From assembly GCA_002170915.1 (NCBI GenBank), contig NHHQ01000132.1, positions 2,356-19,508 on the forward strand: 17,153 bases of DNA, read 5' to 3'. Below, in pieces: positions 7,287-15,736 of this stretch. Within the stretch, counting starts at the first letter, position 1; the number at the start of each line of letters is the position of its first letter. The stretch is from Rhodospirillaceae bacterium TMED167. GTDB taxonomy: Bacteria; Pseudomonadota; Alphaproteobacteria; Rhodospirillales_A; UBA2165. The notes beneath the pieces were generated by a model. The model saw only the letters and a program-made list of their open reading frames with translations, was not told where the DNA came from and ran no database searches. Position numbers and translations under genes: made by a program.

Positions 7287-8375
7287 ATGGAGTCGGAACA
7301 TATCACGGGTGCTGTAGAGGGTCGTTATTGGCATATGCTGGATGATGGCCGTGTGCAATGCGATCTATGTCCACGCTATTGCAAACTGCAAGAAGGCCAA
7401 CGTGGGCTTTGTTTTGTCCGCGCGCGCCAGGCGGACAAGATGGTCCTTACCACCTACGGTAGGTCGTCCGGATTTTGTATCGACCCGGTGGAGAAAAAGC
7501 CACTGAATCACTTTTTGCCCGGCACTCCGATCCTCTCGTTCGGAACAGCGGGGTGTAATCTCACCTGCAAATTTTGCCAGAACTGGGACATCTCCAAGTC
7601 TCGGGCGTTTGACAGGCTTCAGGCCGAGGCATCACCTGATCTGATCGCGGAGGCTGCCGTTCAAACAGGCTGTAAGAGCGTTGCTTTTACCTACAACGAC
7701 CCAGTTATATTTCTTGAATATGCCACCGACGTGGCCCAGGCATGTCGCGCGCGGGGCCTGAAAACGGTGGCAGTGTCGGCTGGCTATATTTGTCCCGAGC
7801 CACGGGCCGACTTTTTCCAGTCTATCGATGCCGCCAACATCGATCTAAAAGCATTTACAGAATCGTTCTATAGGGACCTCTGCTCCAGCAACCTTGCACC
7901 TGTCCTGGAAACGCTGGTGTATCTGAAGCATGATACAGATGTCTGGGTTGAAATAACCACATTGCTGATCCCGGGTGAGAACGATTCTGATAGAGAGCTG
8001 AATGCAGAATGCGCCTGGATCGCCGAGAATTTGGGACCCGATGTGCCGCTCCATTTCTCCGCCTTTCATCCCGACTGGAAAATGCGCGATAAACCCAACA
8101 CACCGCCGGACACCCTCATGCGCGCGCGCGCTGTCGCTCATGGCCACGGACTCCGGTATGTTTATCTCGGCAACATCCACTCCCATGAAGGATCCAGTAC
8201 ATATTGCCATGGGTGCGGTGAAATTCTTATCGGTCGAGATTGGTATGAGCTGTCCGACTGGGGATTAGGGGTGGATGCTTGCTGTGTACATTGCGGCACG
8301 GCTTGTCCGGGCGTGTTTGATTCAAAACCTGGCACCTGGGGTCGCAAACGCCAACCGGTGCGGTTGCCGGGGTAA
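7287..8375 (+). CDS. amrS: AmmeMemoRadiSam-type radical SAM enzyme
   Basis: This is a cytoplasmic radical SAM protein. The [4Fe-4S] cluster motif CNLTCKFC (Cys90, Cys94, Cys97) sits in GTAGCNLTCKFCQNWDISKS, a stretch highly typical of the AmmeMemoRadiSam family. The N-terminus carries CDLCPRYC plus Cys42 (Cys25, 28, 32, 42) and then GFCIDPVEKKPLNHF, also family marks. The C-terminus has two CxxC pairs (Cys307/310 and Cys333/336), probably a zinc-ribbon-like site. The full length of 362 residues fits the family. The partner proteins AMMECR1 and Memo, often encoded beside it, are not in this window. The physiological reaction of the family is not settled. No clear ribosome site precedes the ATG at 7287, but the family N-terminus begins soon after it. 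Confidence 0.9.
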   Translation: MESEHITGAVEGRYWHMLDDGRVQCDLCPRYCKLQEGQRGLCFVRARQADKMVLTTYGRSSGFCIDPVEKKPLNHFLPGTPILSFGTAGCNLTCKFCQNWDISKSRAFDRLQAEASPDLIAEAAVQTGCKSVAFTYNDPVIFLEYATDVAQACRARGLKTVAVSAGYICPEPRADFFQSIDAANIDLKAFTESFYRDLCSSNLAPVLETLVYLKHDTDVWVEITTLLIPGENDSDRELNAECAWIAENLGPDVPLHFSAFHPDWKMRDKPNTPPDTLMRARAVAHGHGLRYVYLGNIHSHEGSSTYCHGCGEILIGRDWYELSDWGLGVDACCVHCGTACPGVFDSKPGTWGRKRQPVRLPG

Positions 8376-8384
8376 TGTCTCTGG

Positions 8385-8425
8385 CTCCCTCCCGATCCCG
8401 TCCTGGGAGACGGGATGGGGAGGGG
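8385..8425. repeat. Strong GC-rich hairpin after the radical SAM gene
   Basis: ATCCCGTC (8395-8402) pairs perfectly with GACGGGAT (8409-8416) around a 6-base loop. The flanking CCCTCCC pairs with GGGGAGGG with one or two bulges. It starts 10 bases after the radical SAM stop codon. No T-run follows, so it is not a standard intrinsic terminator; it may stabilise the transcript end or be a dispersed palindromic repeat. Confidence 0.6.
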
Positions 8426-8525
8426 AAGAGGAATAGCGTGCGGCCGGCCTTTGCCATGGTGCCCGAACACTGGTAAAAACGCGCTATCTCGTTCTTACGC
8501 TTTAACCGCCTATCCGAGTCTGCTC

Positions 8526-9485
8526 ATGAACCGAAGCGCTATATTTTTTATCCTCAAACTAGCCGTCTCGTTACTGCTCATCGGATTTCTTGCGATCAAA
8601 TTTGATTTTGGGAAGTCAGCGGAGAAACTCCTCGACGCCGACTTCGCCGGCGTTGGTCTCGCCGTTTTGGTTCTGGGTCTGTTACTCGTGAACAACACCG
8701 TACGCTGGCGGGTCGTGATGCGGGCTATACACGCCGTTTTGGACATGAGGACCACCTTTCGACTTCTTTACATTGGTATATTTTTCAATCAGACGCTGCC
8801 CTCTTCGGTCGGCGGGGATGCGTTCAGAATGTACCTCGGACGGAAGGAGGGGCTTCCTCTGACAGCTGCCATCAATGGTGTGATGCTTGAGCGCGTGGCG
8901 ACCCTCACCGGTCTCATTCTTCTGGTCGTGGTGACCCAGCCTCTGTTGCTTTCTCGCATAGGTGACCATCCTGCAACGTTTGTATTTCCTGTGCTGGCCG
9001 TTCTTGCGGTGACAGGCATCGCGCTGTTGATGCTGCTGGATAGATTCCCGGAGCGTTTCCAAAAACACAAACTTATCCGAGGCGTCGCAGAGCTCGCCTT
9101 AGATACGAAAAAGCTGTTCCTGTCGCCAGCCCGTGCTTTCCTGGCCGTAGGTCTCGGTGTGACGGGTAATGTTCTTCTCGCCTTGGCGACCTTCTTTCTG
9201 GCCCAATCAATTGGCGTGGAGGTCACGGTGCTAGATTGCATGGTATTGATGCCACCGGTGATCCTGATTACTACAGTTCCCATTTCAATTGCCGGATGGG
9301 GATTGCGTGAAAGTGCGATGGTGGCGACTTTTGCTTTCATAGGCATCGTGCAAGAGGATGCAATCGCGCTGTCTCTGTTGTTTGGCTTGGTCAATGCCGT
9401 CATCAGTCTGCCAGGCGGACTCCTTTGGTTACTGAGCGGCTACAAGCGGGCAGACGTAAGCGATAAAATGTCTGAGGCGTCTTAA
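8526..9485 (+). CDS. Flippase-like integral membrane protein, lysylphosphatidylglycerol synthase TM-domain family
   Basis: This is a 319-residue polytopic membrane protein with about eight hydrophobic segments, including residues 5-23, 41-57, 119-138, 152-171, 204-226, 237-254 and 284-303. Family motifs are present: NQTLPSSVGGDAFR at 88-101 and PISIAGWGLRE at 252-262. The family is related to the membrane part of MprF and to glycolipid/lipid flippase-like proteins; the transported lipid is unknown here. There is no catalytic aminoacyl-transfer domain. The frame is open from an ATG at 8415, but that extension lies inside the GC-rich hairpin and reads as non-protein, so the ATG at 8526 just before the first membrane segment is chosen. 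No good ribosome site is seen. It lies between the radical SAM gene and pepA. Confidence 0.83.
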   Translation: MNRSAIFFILKLAVSLLLIGFLAIKFDFGKSAEKLLDADFAGVGLAVLVLGLLLVNNTVRWRVVMRAIHAVLDMRTTFRLLYIGIFFNQTLPSSVGGDAFRMYLGRKEGLPLTAAINGVMLERVATLTGLILLVVVTQPLLLSRIGDHPATFVFPVLAVLAVTGIALLMLLDRFPERFQKHKLIRGVAELALDTKKLFLSPARAFLAVGLGVTGNVLLALATFFLAQSIGVEVTVLDCMVLMPPVILITTVPISIAGWGLRESAMVATFAFIGIVQEDAIALSLLFGLVNAVISLPGGLLWLLSGYKRADVSDKMSEAS

Positions 9486-9513
9486 ACAAACGCTTTTATT
9501 TACCATACTCTTG

Positions 9514-9519
9514 GATAAT
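9514..9519 (+). promoter_or_regulatory. Candidate -10 box for pepA
   Basis: GATAAT lies 41 bases before the pepA start in the short gap after the flippase gene. The -35 region (around 9491-9496, CGCTTT) is poor, so this is only a candidate. Confidence 0.2.
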
Positions 9520-9560
9520 CATGGTTGCAGATCAGAACCTTAATTTTAAGCGAGGAATCC

Positions 9561-11072
9561 ATGAAAGTCAGTTTTGCCCAACCCGGTTTGCCGCCAACTG
9601 GTGTCGCCGTCGTCAGTGTAACCTCCGGCGGGAAACTATCGGCAAGTGCCGAAAAGCTGGATAAGAAGACAGGTGGCGCTCTCAAGCGGGCGATACGTTG
9701 TAGCCAGTTTAAAGGCGACAAAGGCCAATCGCTCAACATCATTGCACCATCTGGCGTGCGCCTGGATCGCGTTATGCTGGTCGGGCTTGGCAATGTAGCG
9801 GATATTTCAGAACTCGAGATCCAAAAACTTGGCGGCAAAATCTATGCCGAAACTTGCCAAGGAATTAAGGGAGTGGTCACTGTAGCCGTGGATCCCATCT
9901 CCGGTGTCCAAATGAGCGCAGCTGACATGGCTGCGCAACTGGGCTATGGCGCACGGCTTAGATCTTATCGTTTTGACAAATACAAAACCAAACTTAAAGA
10001 AACCGATAAGCCCGCGCTAAAAAAAATCACCTTCCAATGTGTCGGCTTTGCAAAGGCACGGACGGCTTTCCGATCATTGGAAAAAATTGCGGAGGGTGTG
10101 TTCTTTACCCGGGATCTTGTATCGGAGCCAGCGAATATCCTCTATCCCGAATCTTTCGCAAAACAGACAAAGTCACTCGAGAAGCTGGGTGTCAAGGTCG
10201 AGGTGCTGGGTGAGGCCCAAATGCGTCGCCTTGGCATGGGTGCGCTATTGGGTGTGGGACAAGGCAGTGCCCGTGAGTCCAAGATGGTGGTGATGCAGTG
10301 GAACGGCAGCACTGGGAAAACTCGCGGTAAAAAGGCCGAAGCCCCGGTCGCGTTTGTTGGCAAAGGGGTGACTTTTGATACTGGGGGTATTTCCATCAAG
10401 CCCTCGGCTGGTATGGAAGATATGAAATGGGATATGGGCGGCGCCGGAGTGGTCGTCGGCCTTATGAAAGCGCTCGCTGGTCGAAAGGCCAAGGCGAATG
10501 TCGTGGGCGTGGTTGGGCTAGTTGAAAACATGCCCGACGGGAATGCCCAGCGGCCCGGTGACATTGTCACGTCTATGTCTGGCCAAACGATTGAAGTTCT
10601 TAATACAGATGCGGAGGGACGGCTCGTCCTTGCGGATGCACTTTGGTATACCAAAGAACGCTTTAAGCCGAAATTCATGGTTAACTTGGCGACCTTGACG
10701 GGTGCGATTATCATTTCACTCGGCAATCAGCATGCGGGCTTATTCTCAAACAATGATACGTTATCTGAGCGGTTGACCCAGGCTGGCAAAGACGTCAATG
10801 AGCTGCTCTGGCGCATGCCGATCTCGCCGGAATATGACAAAATGATCAATTCGGATGCAGCCGATATGAAAAACATCGGTGGTCGGGGTGCTGGATCCAT
10901 TACGGCGGCTCAGTTCCTCCACCGTTTTGTAGATAAAATCCCCTGGGCGCATCTCGATATCGCCGGTGTTACATGGTCCAAATCTGACGCGCCGACGGTG
11001 CCGAAAGGTGGGACAGCCTTCGGCGTCAGACTTCTCGATCAGCTGGTCCGTAATCATTATGAAGGTAAATAA
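9561..11072 (+). CDS. pepA: Leucyl aminopeptidase, M17 family (504 aa)
   Basis: This is a cytosolic di-zinc/manganese aminopeptidase that removes N-terminal residues from peptides. The metal ligands are all present, each two positions below E. coli PepA numbering: Lys268, Asp273, Asp291, Asp350 and Glu352. Catalytic Lys280 and Arg354 are also there. NTDAEGRL at 348-355 is the family signature. The N-terminal domain (about 1-165) is the variable, oligomer-forming part. CGAGGA four bases before the ATG at 9561 supports this start over an in-frame ATG at 9525. A terminator follows, then holC; pepA next to holC is a common arrangement in proteobacteria. Confidence 0.96.
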   Translation: MKVSFAQPGLPPTGVAVVSVTSGGKLSASAEKLDKKTGGALKRAIRCSQFKGDKGQSLNIIAPSGVRLDRVMLVGLGNVADISELEIQKLGGKIYAETCQGIKGVVTVAVDPISGVQMSAADMAAQLGYGARLRSYRFDKYKTKLKETDKPALKKITFQCVGFAKARTAFRSLEKIAEGVFFTRDLVSEPANILYPESFAKQTKSLEKLGVKVEVLGEAQMRRLGMGALLGVGQGSARESKMVVMQWNGSTGKTRGKKAEAPVAFVGKGVTFDTGGISIKPSAGMEDMKWDMGGAGVVVGLMKALAGRKAKANVVGVVGLVENMPDGNAQRPGDIVTSMSGQTIEVLNTDAEGRLVLADALWYTKERFKPKFMVNLATLTGAIIISLGNQHAGLFSNNDTLSERLTQAGKDVNELLWRMPISPEYDKMINSDAADMKNIGGRGAGSITAAQFLHRFVDKIPWAHLDIAGVTWSKSDAPTVPKGGTAFGVRLLDQLVRNHYEGK

Positions 11073-11145
11073 TCCACTAAATGATCACTGGCGGACCAAC
11101 CATAAATGGCGACTATCGGGATCACTGTCGGGTCTGCCCAGACGG

Positions 11146-11198
11146 ACGTCGTGGTAACAGCCCGGACCTATTACCTGGGACCACGTCGGTTTGTTTTT
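11146..11198 (+). terminator. Intrinsic terminator after pepA
   Basis: A two-part stem is visible: CGTGGT (11150-11155) with ACCACG (11180-11185), and CCCGG (11161-11165) with CTGGG (11175-11179) around ACCTATTAC. It is followed directly by GGTTTGTTTTT. It lies about 75 bases after the pepA stop and before holC. Confidence 0.65.
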
Positions 11199-11247
11199 GA
11201 CGTGCGGATGGCAGGGCGATGCTGTGAAAAAAAATTGGGCCGGAGCC

Positions 11248-11703
11248 ATGGCTGAAATCGCTTTTTACCATCTGCAAATGACACCGCTGGAAAATGTGTT
11301 GCCCGTGCTCTTGCGGAAAACGCTTGATGCTGGGAAGCGCGCTGTGGTGAGGGCGGGTTCGGCGGATCGGGTGGAATCTCTTAACACGGAGCTATGGATT
11401 GCAGATCCCGGCGGCTGGTTGCCCCACGGTTCTGCAAAGGATGGCCACGCTGAAGAACAGCCCATTTGGCTGACGGCAGGCCAAGATAATCCCAACGGTG
11501 CGACATTTCTATTTTTGACGGATGGTGTCACAGTTGGCGTTCTGGACGAAATCGAGCGGTGCTTCGATCTATTTGATGGCCACGATGATGCCGCGCTTCA
11601 GGCGGCACGGACGCGCTGGACCAGCCTCAAGGAATCTGGCCACGATCTTACATATTGGCAGCAGAACGAGGCCGGAAAATGGGAGGAGAAGGGCCGCTCA
11701 TGA
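11248..11703 (+). CDS. holC: DNA polymerase III chi subunit (151 aa)
   Basis: HolC links the clamp-loader complex to single-strand DNA-binding protein. The N-terminus MAEIAFYHLQ, the block LPVLLRKTLDAGKRAVVRAG, the region where LWIADPGGWLPHG leads to EQPIWLT, and the later GATFLFLTDG all match the family. Length is typical. The frame is open further upstream, but that part overlaps the pepA terminator, so the ATG at 11248 (GGAG just before) is used; a GTG at 11224 is a possible alternative. The stop overlaps the next start as ATGA, so holC and the tryptophan dioxygenase gene are translationally coupled. Confidence 0.92.
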   Translation: MAEIAFYHLQMTPLENVLPVLLRKTLDAGKRAVVRAGSADRVESLNTELWIADPGGWLPHGSAKDGHAEEQPIWLTAGQDNPNGATFLFLTDGVTVGVLDEIERCFDLFDGHDDAALQAARTRWTSLKESGHDLTYWQQNEAGKWEEKGRS

Positions 11704-12566
11704 ATTCAAAGGATGAAAACAAAGTAGCACTTTCCGATGAGACTGACGTTGACACGGTGTTAAAGGCCCAGGCCAATGCCAAGGGGCAGACCTATTCGGA
11801 TTTTCTAAAACTTGATAAGCTCCTTGCCTTGCAGCCGGGATTTGATAACAACTCCGATTCGCTTCTGTTTTTCACCCTCCACCAGACCAAGGAGCTATGG
11901 ATGCGGGTGATGTATGTGGAAGCCGTCAGCGCACGGGACAGTCTTTTCGACGGCCAGGCCGGTCCTGCGCTCAAGACGCTGGCACGTGTCCGCTCTATCC
12001 AGCAGATTATGATTGCCAGTTGGTCCAGCCTCGCCACCATGACCCCGGTGGATTATTTATCCTTCCGGGAAGATCTTGGAAGTTCGTCCGGCTTTCAGTC
12101 CCCGGGCTACCGCAAATTAGAATTCGTGCTCGGTCAAAAGGATAAACGTTTTTTGGTACCGCACGAAAAAACGCAGAATCATTATGAGGACTTGAGCGAC
12201 ATATTGAACCAGCCCAGTCTCTACGACGGGGCGCTTCATTACCTGCACCGTCTTGGGCTTCCGATTCCGGCTGACCGTCTGGAGCGCGACTGGTCTGAAC
12301 CCTATACATTCAGTCAGGGCGTCCATGACGCGTGGAAAGCGGTTTATGACGATACGGAAAATCGTTTTGAGGAATACCATTTGGCTGAAATTTTGGTGGA
12401 TTTGGAATATGATTTCCAGCTTTGGCGGTTTAAGCATTTCAAAACGGTTGAGCGGATTATTGGATCTAAGACCGGCACAGGTGGTTCTTCGGGAGTATCG
12501 TATTTGAAATTGGCGATCGACCGATACTTTTACCCAGAGCTCTGGGAGGTGCGGGCGGCGTTATAA
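11700..12566 (+). CDS. kynA: Tryptophan 2,3-dioxygenase (288 aa)
   Basis: This heme enzyme opens the indole ring of L-tryptophan to give N-formylkynurenine, the first step of the kynurenine route. Key residues are all in place, each six positions above the Xanthomonas enzyme: His61 in FTLHQTKELW, Tyr119 and Arg123 in DYLSFRE, heme-ligand His246 in RFKHFKTVERIIG, and Thr260 in KTGTGGSSGVSYL. Length is normal. The start at 11700 overlaps the holC stop by 4 bases, with GGAGGAGAAGGG upstream; the frame extends to 11655 inside holC, which is not needed. No other kynurenine genes are in the window. It ends 5 bases from the convergent dioxygenase gene. Confidence 0.95.
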   Translation: MNSKDENKVALSDETDVDTVLKAQANAKGQTYSDFLKLDKLLALQPGFDNNSDSLLFFTLHQTKELWMRVMYVEAVSARDSLFDGQAGPALKTLARVRSIQQIMIASWSSLATMTPVDYLSFREDLGSSSGFQSPGYRKLEFVLGQKDKRFLVPHEKTQNHYEDLSDILNQPSLYDGALHYLHRLGLPIPADRLERDWSEPYTFSQGVHDAWKAVYDDTENRFEEYHLAEILVDLEYDFQLWRFKHFKTVERIIGSKTGTGGSSGVSYLKLAIDRYFYPELWEVRAAL

Positions 12567-12571
12567 AGCGC

Positions 12572-13480
12572 TTAGCCCGTCAACACGTCGTTCCCCAGCA
12601 TCCAACGGGCATAAGGGGGGGCTTCGTCCCAGAAGCCGGGCTTCCAATTCTCGTCCAACCGGTCCATATCGGCGAAATATTCGATGTCGCCGCCGCACGG
12701 ATTATTAAAATACCAAAACCAATTTGAGCCCAAGGAGTGTCGGCCCGGACCGGAGACGCTAACCGCGCCATGTGCCCGCATGTGGGTGCCGCCGAACATC
12801 ATCTGATCAAATGAGTTCAATTCAAATGCGATATGGTTGAAATACCGGTGCGTACCCCGCCGGTGAAATAGGAACAGCGAGTGATGGAAGGTTGAGCCAT
12901 CGCAGCGCATAAAAGTACCGCCGTCCGTCGAGCGGTCGCTGAGACGGAAGTTCAGTCGCTCCAAATAGAATTGTGCCGCTTCCCAGTTGCCTTCTTCGGG
13001 CAGACTGTAAACGACATGACCAATACGAATGGGTCGGACTTTTTCGTCGGGCCAATGTCGTTCATTAGTGCGCGCGACCCGTTCGTGAAAATTCATCTGA
13101 GGTTCAGGCTGCTTTGCGTCCGTGATATCCGCCATACGAAGAGCAAAATAATTGCCGCTGTCGTCCCGGGTGTGCAGGCCACCGCTGCTGTCGTCGGTAA
13201 CTTCCCGGTCAGAGATCAGGTCGTTACCAAGCTGGTTCAAGGCCTCCTTTGTGTCCACACCCCAGGTAATTTCTCGCGCTGTTGACCCCTCCTCATTGGT
13301 GGGAGGAAGGGCAGGGTCGGTCTTCAGGCGAAGTGAAATAGTTTGGTTTTCCGGTGTCTTAAACTCCGCACCAGTGCTTCCGGTTTCGATTTTCTCGAGA
13401 CCCCAATTGTCCAGGAATTCGATGCACAAGGGCATGTCTTCGACACCATAAATGATGCCTTCTACGCGCTTTATGGTCAT
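12572..13480 (-). CDS. Extradiol ring-cleavage dioxygenase, VOC family (302 aa)
   Basis: This is a two-domain vicinal oxygen chelate protein of the size of 2,3-dihydroxybiphenyl 1,2-dioxygenase. The N-terminal domain (about 5-120) lacks metal ligands, as is usual. The C-terminal domain (about 150-275) carries the Fe(II) triad His155 (RIGHVVYSLP), His216 (HRYFNHIAFEL) and Glu267 (CGGDIEYFADMD). His248 and Tyr257 are near where catalytic residues lie in relatives. It probably cleaves a catechol-type ring next to the diol; the substrate is unknown. AAAGGA lies before the ATG at 13480. It is the last gene of a minus-strand run with a DapA-family lyase and a GST, a set reminiscent of aromatic catabolism. 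Confidence 0.88.
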   Translation of the reverse strand: MTIKRVEGIIYGVEDMPLCIEFLDNWGLEKIETGSTGAEFKTPENQTISLRLKTDPALPPTNEEGSTAREITWGVDTKEALNQLGNDLISDREVTDDSSGGLHTRDDSGNYFALRMADITDAKQPEPQMNFHERVARTNERHWPDEKVRPIRIGHVVYSLPEEGNWEAAQFYLERLNFRLSDRSTDGGTFMRCDGSTFHHSLFLFHRRGTHRYFNHIAFELNSFDQMMFGGTHMRAHGAVSVSGPGRHSLGSNWFWYFNNPCGGDIEYFADMDRLDENWKPGFWDEAPPYARWMLGNDVLTG

Positions 13481-13613
13481 TATTTCTTTTCCTTTCGGAG
13501 AATAAAGATCCCTCGGTCGTCTTTTGAGCCCGATGTGACAATCGGTTCCAGCATCCTTTTGATTTAGGAGCCATTAGTTGTTTGTAACCGACAATATCTG
13601 GGATGGCATGGGT

Positions 13614-14567
13614 TTACGCTACTGCTTCCATTGCGGACATTAGTCCCGGCATACCAAAACCAAGAATATTTAGATCTGATACAAGCCTGTCTTTGTCCTC
13701 AGCGCCCATTGGCATGAGAGGCGGGCGGACGATATCCCACCGGGCATCTCCGCTAAAATATCCGGTGCAGGCCTTCAGCGCAGGGATGACCACATATTTT
13801 CCAAAAGTATCACGGACCATGTCCAACTGCTGTTGCTGGTCTGCCGCGTCATTGTCTTGCCAGGTCTCATAAAGACGGACGATGGCAGCTGGATTGACGT
13901 TCGCGGTGGCGGAGATGCAGCCGGCACCGCCATGCCTCATATTGTCGAGCAAGAATGTCTCTGCGCCAACGAAGATGCGGAAATCGTCCCATTCCTGATC
14001 CAACATGGCGCGCGTGTTATTCCAATCCCCTCCGCTGTCTTTGATGCCCACAACCGTGTTGGGGTATTCCTTCACGAGCCGGTCGATCAGGTCAAGTGAC
14101 AGGGGTACGTTTGCCACTGGCGGGATATGATAGAGATAAATACTAAGGTCCTCTGCCCCGACCCGTTGAATGACCTCAGAATATGCCGCGAAGAGACCAT
14201 CGTCGCTCACCCCCTTGTAATAAAATGGGGGCAGCATCAGAACGCCGCCGCACCCAAGTTTATTGGCGTGGGCAGTAAGACGTGCGGTCTCCGTAATGGC
14301 GCAGCACCCGGTTCCTGGCATCATCATTCTGGGATCGATGCCCGCCCCGACCAAGGCGTCCATGAGATCAATTTTCTCGTCCGCTGAGAGAGAGTTGGCT
14401 TCTGAGTTTGTCCCGAAAACGGATAATCCAACGCCTTGCGACAACAACCATCGGCAATGGTTGATCAGGCGTTCTGCATCGGGAGTAAAATTTTCACCAA
14501 AAGGCGTGATGACGGGCGCGAACACACCTGAAAATCTGCAGGTTTTACCATCGAGGGCCGCCATCAT
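13614..14567 (-). CDS. DapA-family (dihydrodipicolinate synthase-like) lyase/aldolase
   Basis: This is a class I, Schiff-base-forming TIM-barrel enzyme of about 317 residues. The Schiff-base Lys176 lies in TVVGIKDSGGDW and the catalytic Tyr146 in YLYHIPPVANVP. GTNSEANSL at 52-60 is the pyruvate/2-oxoacid carboxylate-binding loop, with Asn and Glu replacing the usual Thr-Gly-Glu. The family includes DHDP synthase, N-acetylneuraminate lyase, KDG aldolases and hydratase-aldolases of aromatic pathways. The context next to an extradiol dioxygenase fits a catabolic aldolase better than lysine synthesis, but that is inference. Two ATGs are adjacent; TAAGGAG lies 4 bases before the first (14567) and 7 before the second (14564), so the second may be the real start. 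The dioxygenase gene lies 133 bases downstream. Confidence 0.88.
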   Translation of the reverse strand: MMAALDGKTCRFSGVFAPVITPFGENFTPDAERLINHCRWLLSQGVGLSVFGTNSEANSLSADEKIDLMDALVGAGIDPRMMMPGTGCCAITETARLTAHANKLGCGGVLMLPPFYYKGVSDDGLFAAYSEVIQRVGAEDLSIYLYHIPPVANVPLSLDLIDRLVKEYPNTVVGIKDSGGDWNNTRAMLDQEWDDFRIFVGAETFLLDNMRHGGAGCISATANVNPAAIVRLYETWQDNDAADQQQQLDMVRDTFGKYVVIPALKACTGYFSGDARWDIVRPPLMPMGAEDKDRLVSDLNILGFGMPGLMSAMEAVA

Positions 14568-14801
14568 GATTCTCCTTACCGAACTGATTAATCGTGGTTA
14601 GGCTAGCGTGTGGGCGGGGCTGGAGACAAGTGCTAACTCGTGATGCCCTGTATGACGGGTGTACCAGGCACTGGCGTAAACACACCCCTGCCGAATGCGT
14701 GAACAAAAATGGCCTAAAATAAAAATCATGTCCCCTTCGCGCTGTTGGTGGAAGCGCGATTTTAAGGACTTTGCCACGGCGTGGCCGGGCCACCTGGTGG
14801 G
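14568..14801. other. Intergenic region with a perfect hairpin (14737-14759)
   Basis: TCGCGCT (14737-14743) pairs perfectly with AGCGCGA (14753-14759) around a 9-base loop. It lies about 42 bases past the GST stop, but on that strand no T-run follows; a TTTT follows on the plus strand. It may be a weak terminator or a spacer structure. No gene is supported here. Confidence 0.4.
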
Positions 14802-15599
14802 TTATTTGCCTGCAAGGATTGCCTTTACACGGGGCCAGGCCTCCGCTCCCTTCTCGGCCATGAGGGACAGATATGTGCTGTTAAGCCAGTCTCCGATCCC
14901 TATTGCATAGGAGGGGAGAGCGGTGACCCTGCCATACCAATCGCGCAGGTGGGAGCGATGATCCAGGATACCCAGGAGGTTAAGGTGATCGAAGCGTGTG
15001 AGGTAAGGCATGAAAGCAATGTCGGCGAGCGAGTAATGCGCCCCCGTCAGCCAGGGACCTTCTGCGAGTGCAGTGTCCATGTCGGCAAAGAGTGTGTCGA
15101 AACGCTGAATCGCCGGTAAGAAGAAGTGGGAGTCTACGCCGTGCGTCACCAGGTCCATGACGCGTTCCCGGCGGGCCGGGTCGGGGATGCCGTTGAAGTA
15201 AGCCTGCAGTTCCTCTGGTGAGCGTCCTTGGATATGCTGGTATCGGAACGCAACTGCATTACTGACGGTGGACAGATTGGCATGAATTCCCTCGTCCAGC
15301 TGCTTTGTCCACAACCGCATGCGGGCGCGAGCAAGGGGATCGTCAGGTTTTAGTGGAGTATCTGAATAAGCATCATCAAGGTATTCGAGAATGACGGTGG
15401 ACTCAATTATAACCGTTCCATCTCCGGTTATCAGGGTTGGAACGACGCCATTTGGATTGAGCTTTTTATATTCATCCGTCCGGGTTTCGCCTTTGCGTAG
15501 GGATAGGTGAATACTCTCCCAAGGAAGGTCTTTTTCCGCTAGTGCAATGCGCACTTTCTGTGCGCAACTAGACATGTCATTGTGATAAAGTTTTAGCAT
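14802..15599 (-). CDS. Glutathione S-transferase with LigF (beta-etherase)-like sequence (265 aa)
   Basis: The N-terminal thioredoxin fold (about 1-80) has SSCAQKVRIAL, where Ser10/Ser11/Cys12 cover the catalytic position. Pro54 of VVPTL is the cis-Pro, and Glu66-Ser67 in IIESTVILEYLDDAY bind glutathione. The C-terminal helical domain begins with DPLARARMRLWTKQLDE and contains WLTGAHYSLADIAFMPYL. The block from EST to RLWTK and the length resemble LigF-type beta-etherases, which break aryl ether bonds of lignin dimers, but other uses such as isomerisation are possible. AAGGG lies just before the ATG at 15599. It heads the minus-strand run with the DapA-family and dioxygenase genes, separated by 234 bases. 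Confidence 0.85.
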   Translation of the reverse strand: MLKLYHNDMSSCAQKVRIALAEKDLPWESIHLSLRKGETRTDEYKKLNPNGVVPTLITGDGTVIIESTVILEYLDDAYSDTPLKPDDPLARARMRLWTKQLDEGIHANLSTVSNAVAFRYQHIQGRSPEELQAYFNGIPDPARRERVMDLVTHGVDSHFFLPAIQRFDTLFADMDTALAEGPWLTGAHYSLADIAFMPYLTRFDHLNLLGILDHRSHLRDWYGRVTALPSYAIGIGDWLNSTYLSLMAEKGAEAWPRVKAILAGK

Positions 15600-15736
15600 G
15601 TGCCCTTCGACCGATGTTCTGTATTTTTATTTCGGGTTAACGTAGTTTCGCTCGCGGAGTTTCTAAACGGTAATTCTCCTAGGTCAACGCGGCCAGTTCT
15701 TAGCCGATTACACTGCGAGATTTTTTCTGTTTCAAA

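Noticed and set aside
6843..7358. A 171-residue minus-strand ORF
   Set aside because: Antisense to the GST and the start of the radical SAM gene; no family motifs.
8415..8525. N-terminal extension of the flippase-like protein
   Set aside because: It lies in the hairpin region and is not protein-like; the membrane protein naturally starts at 8526.
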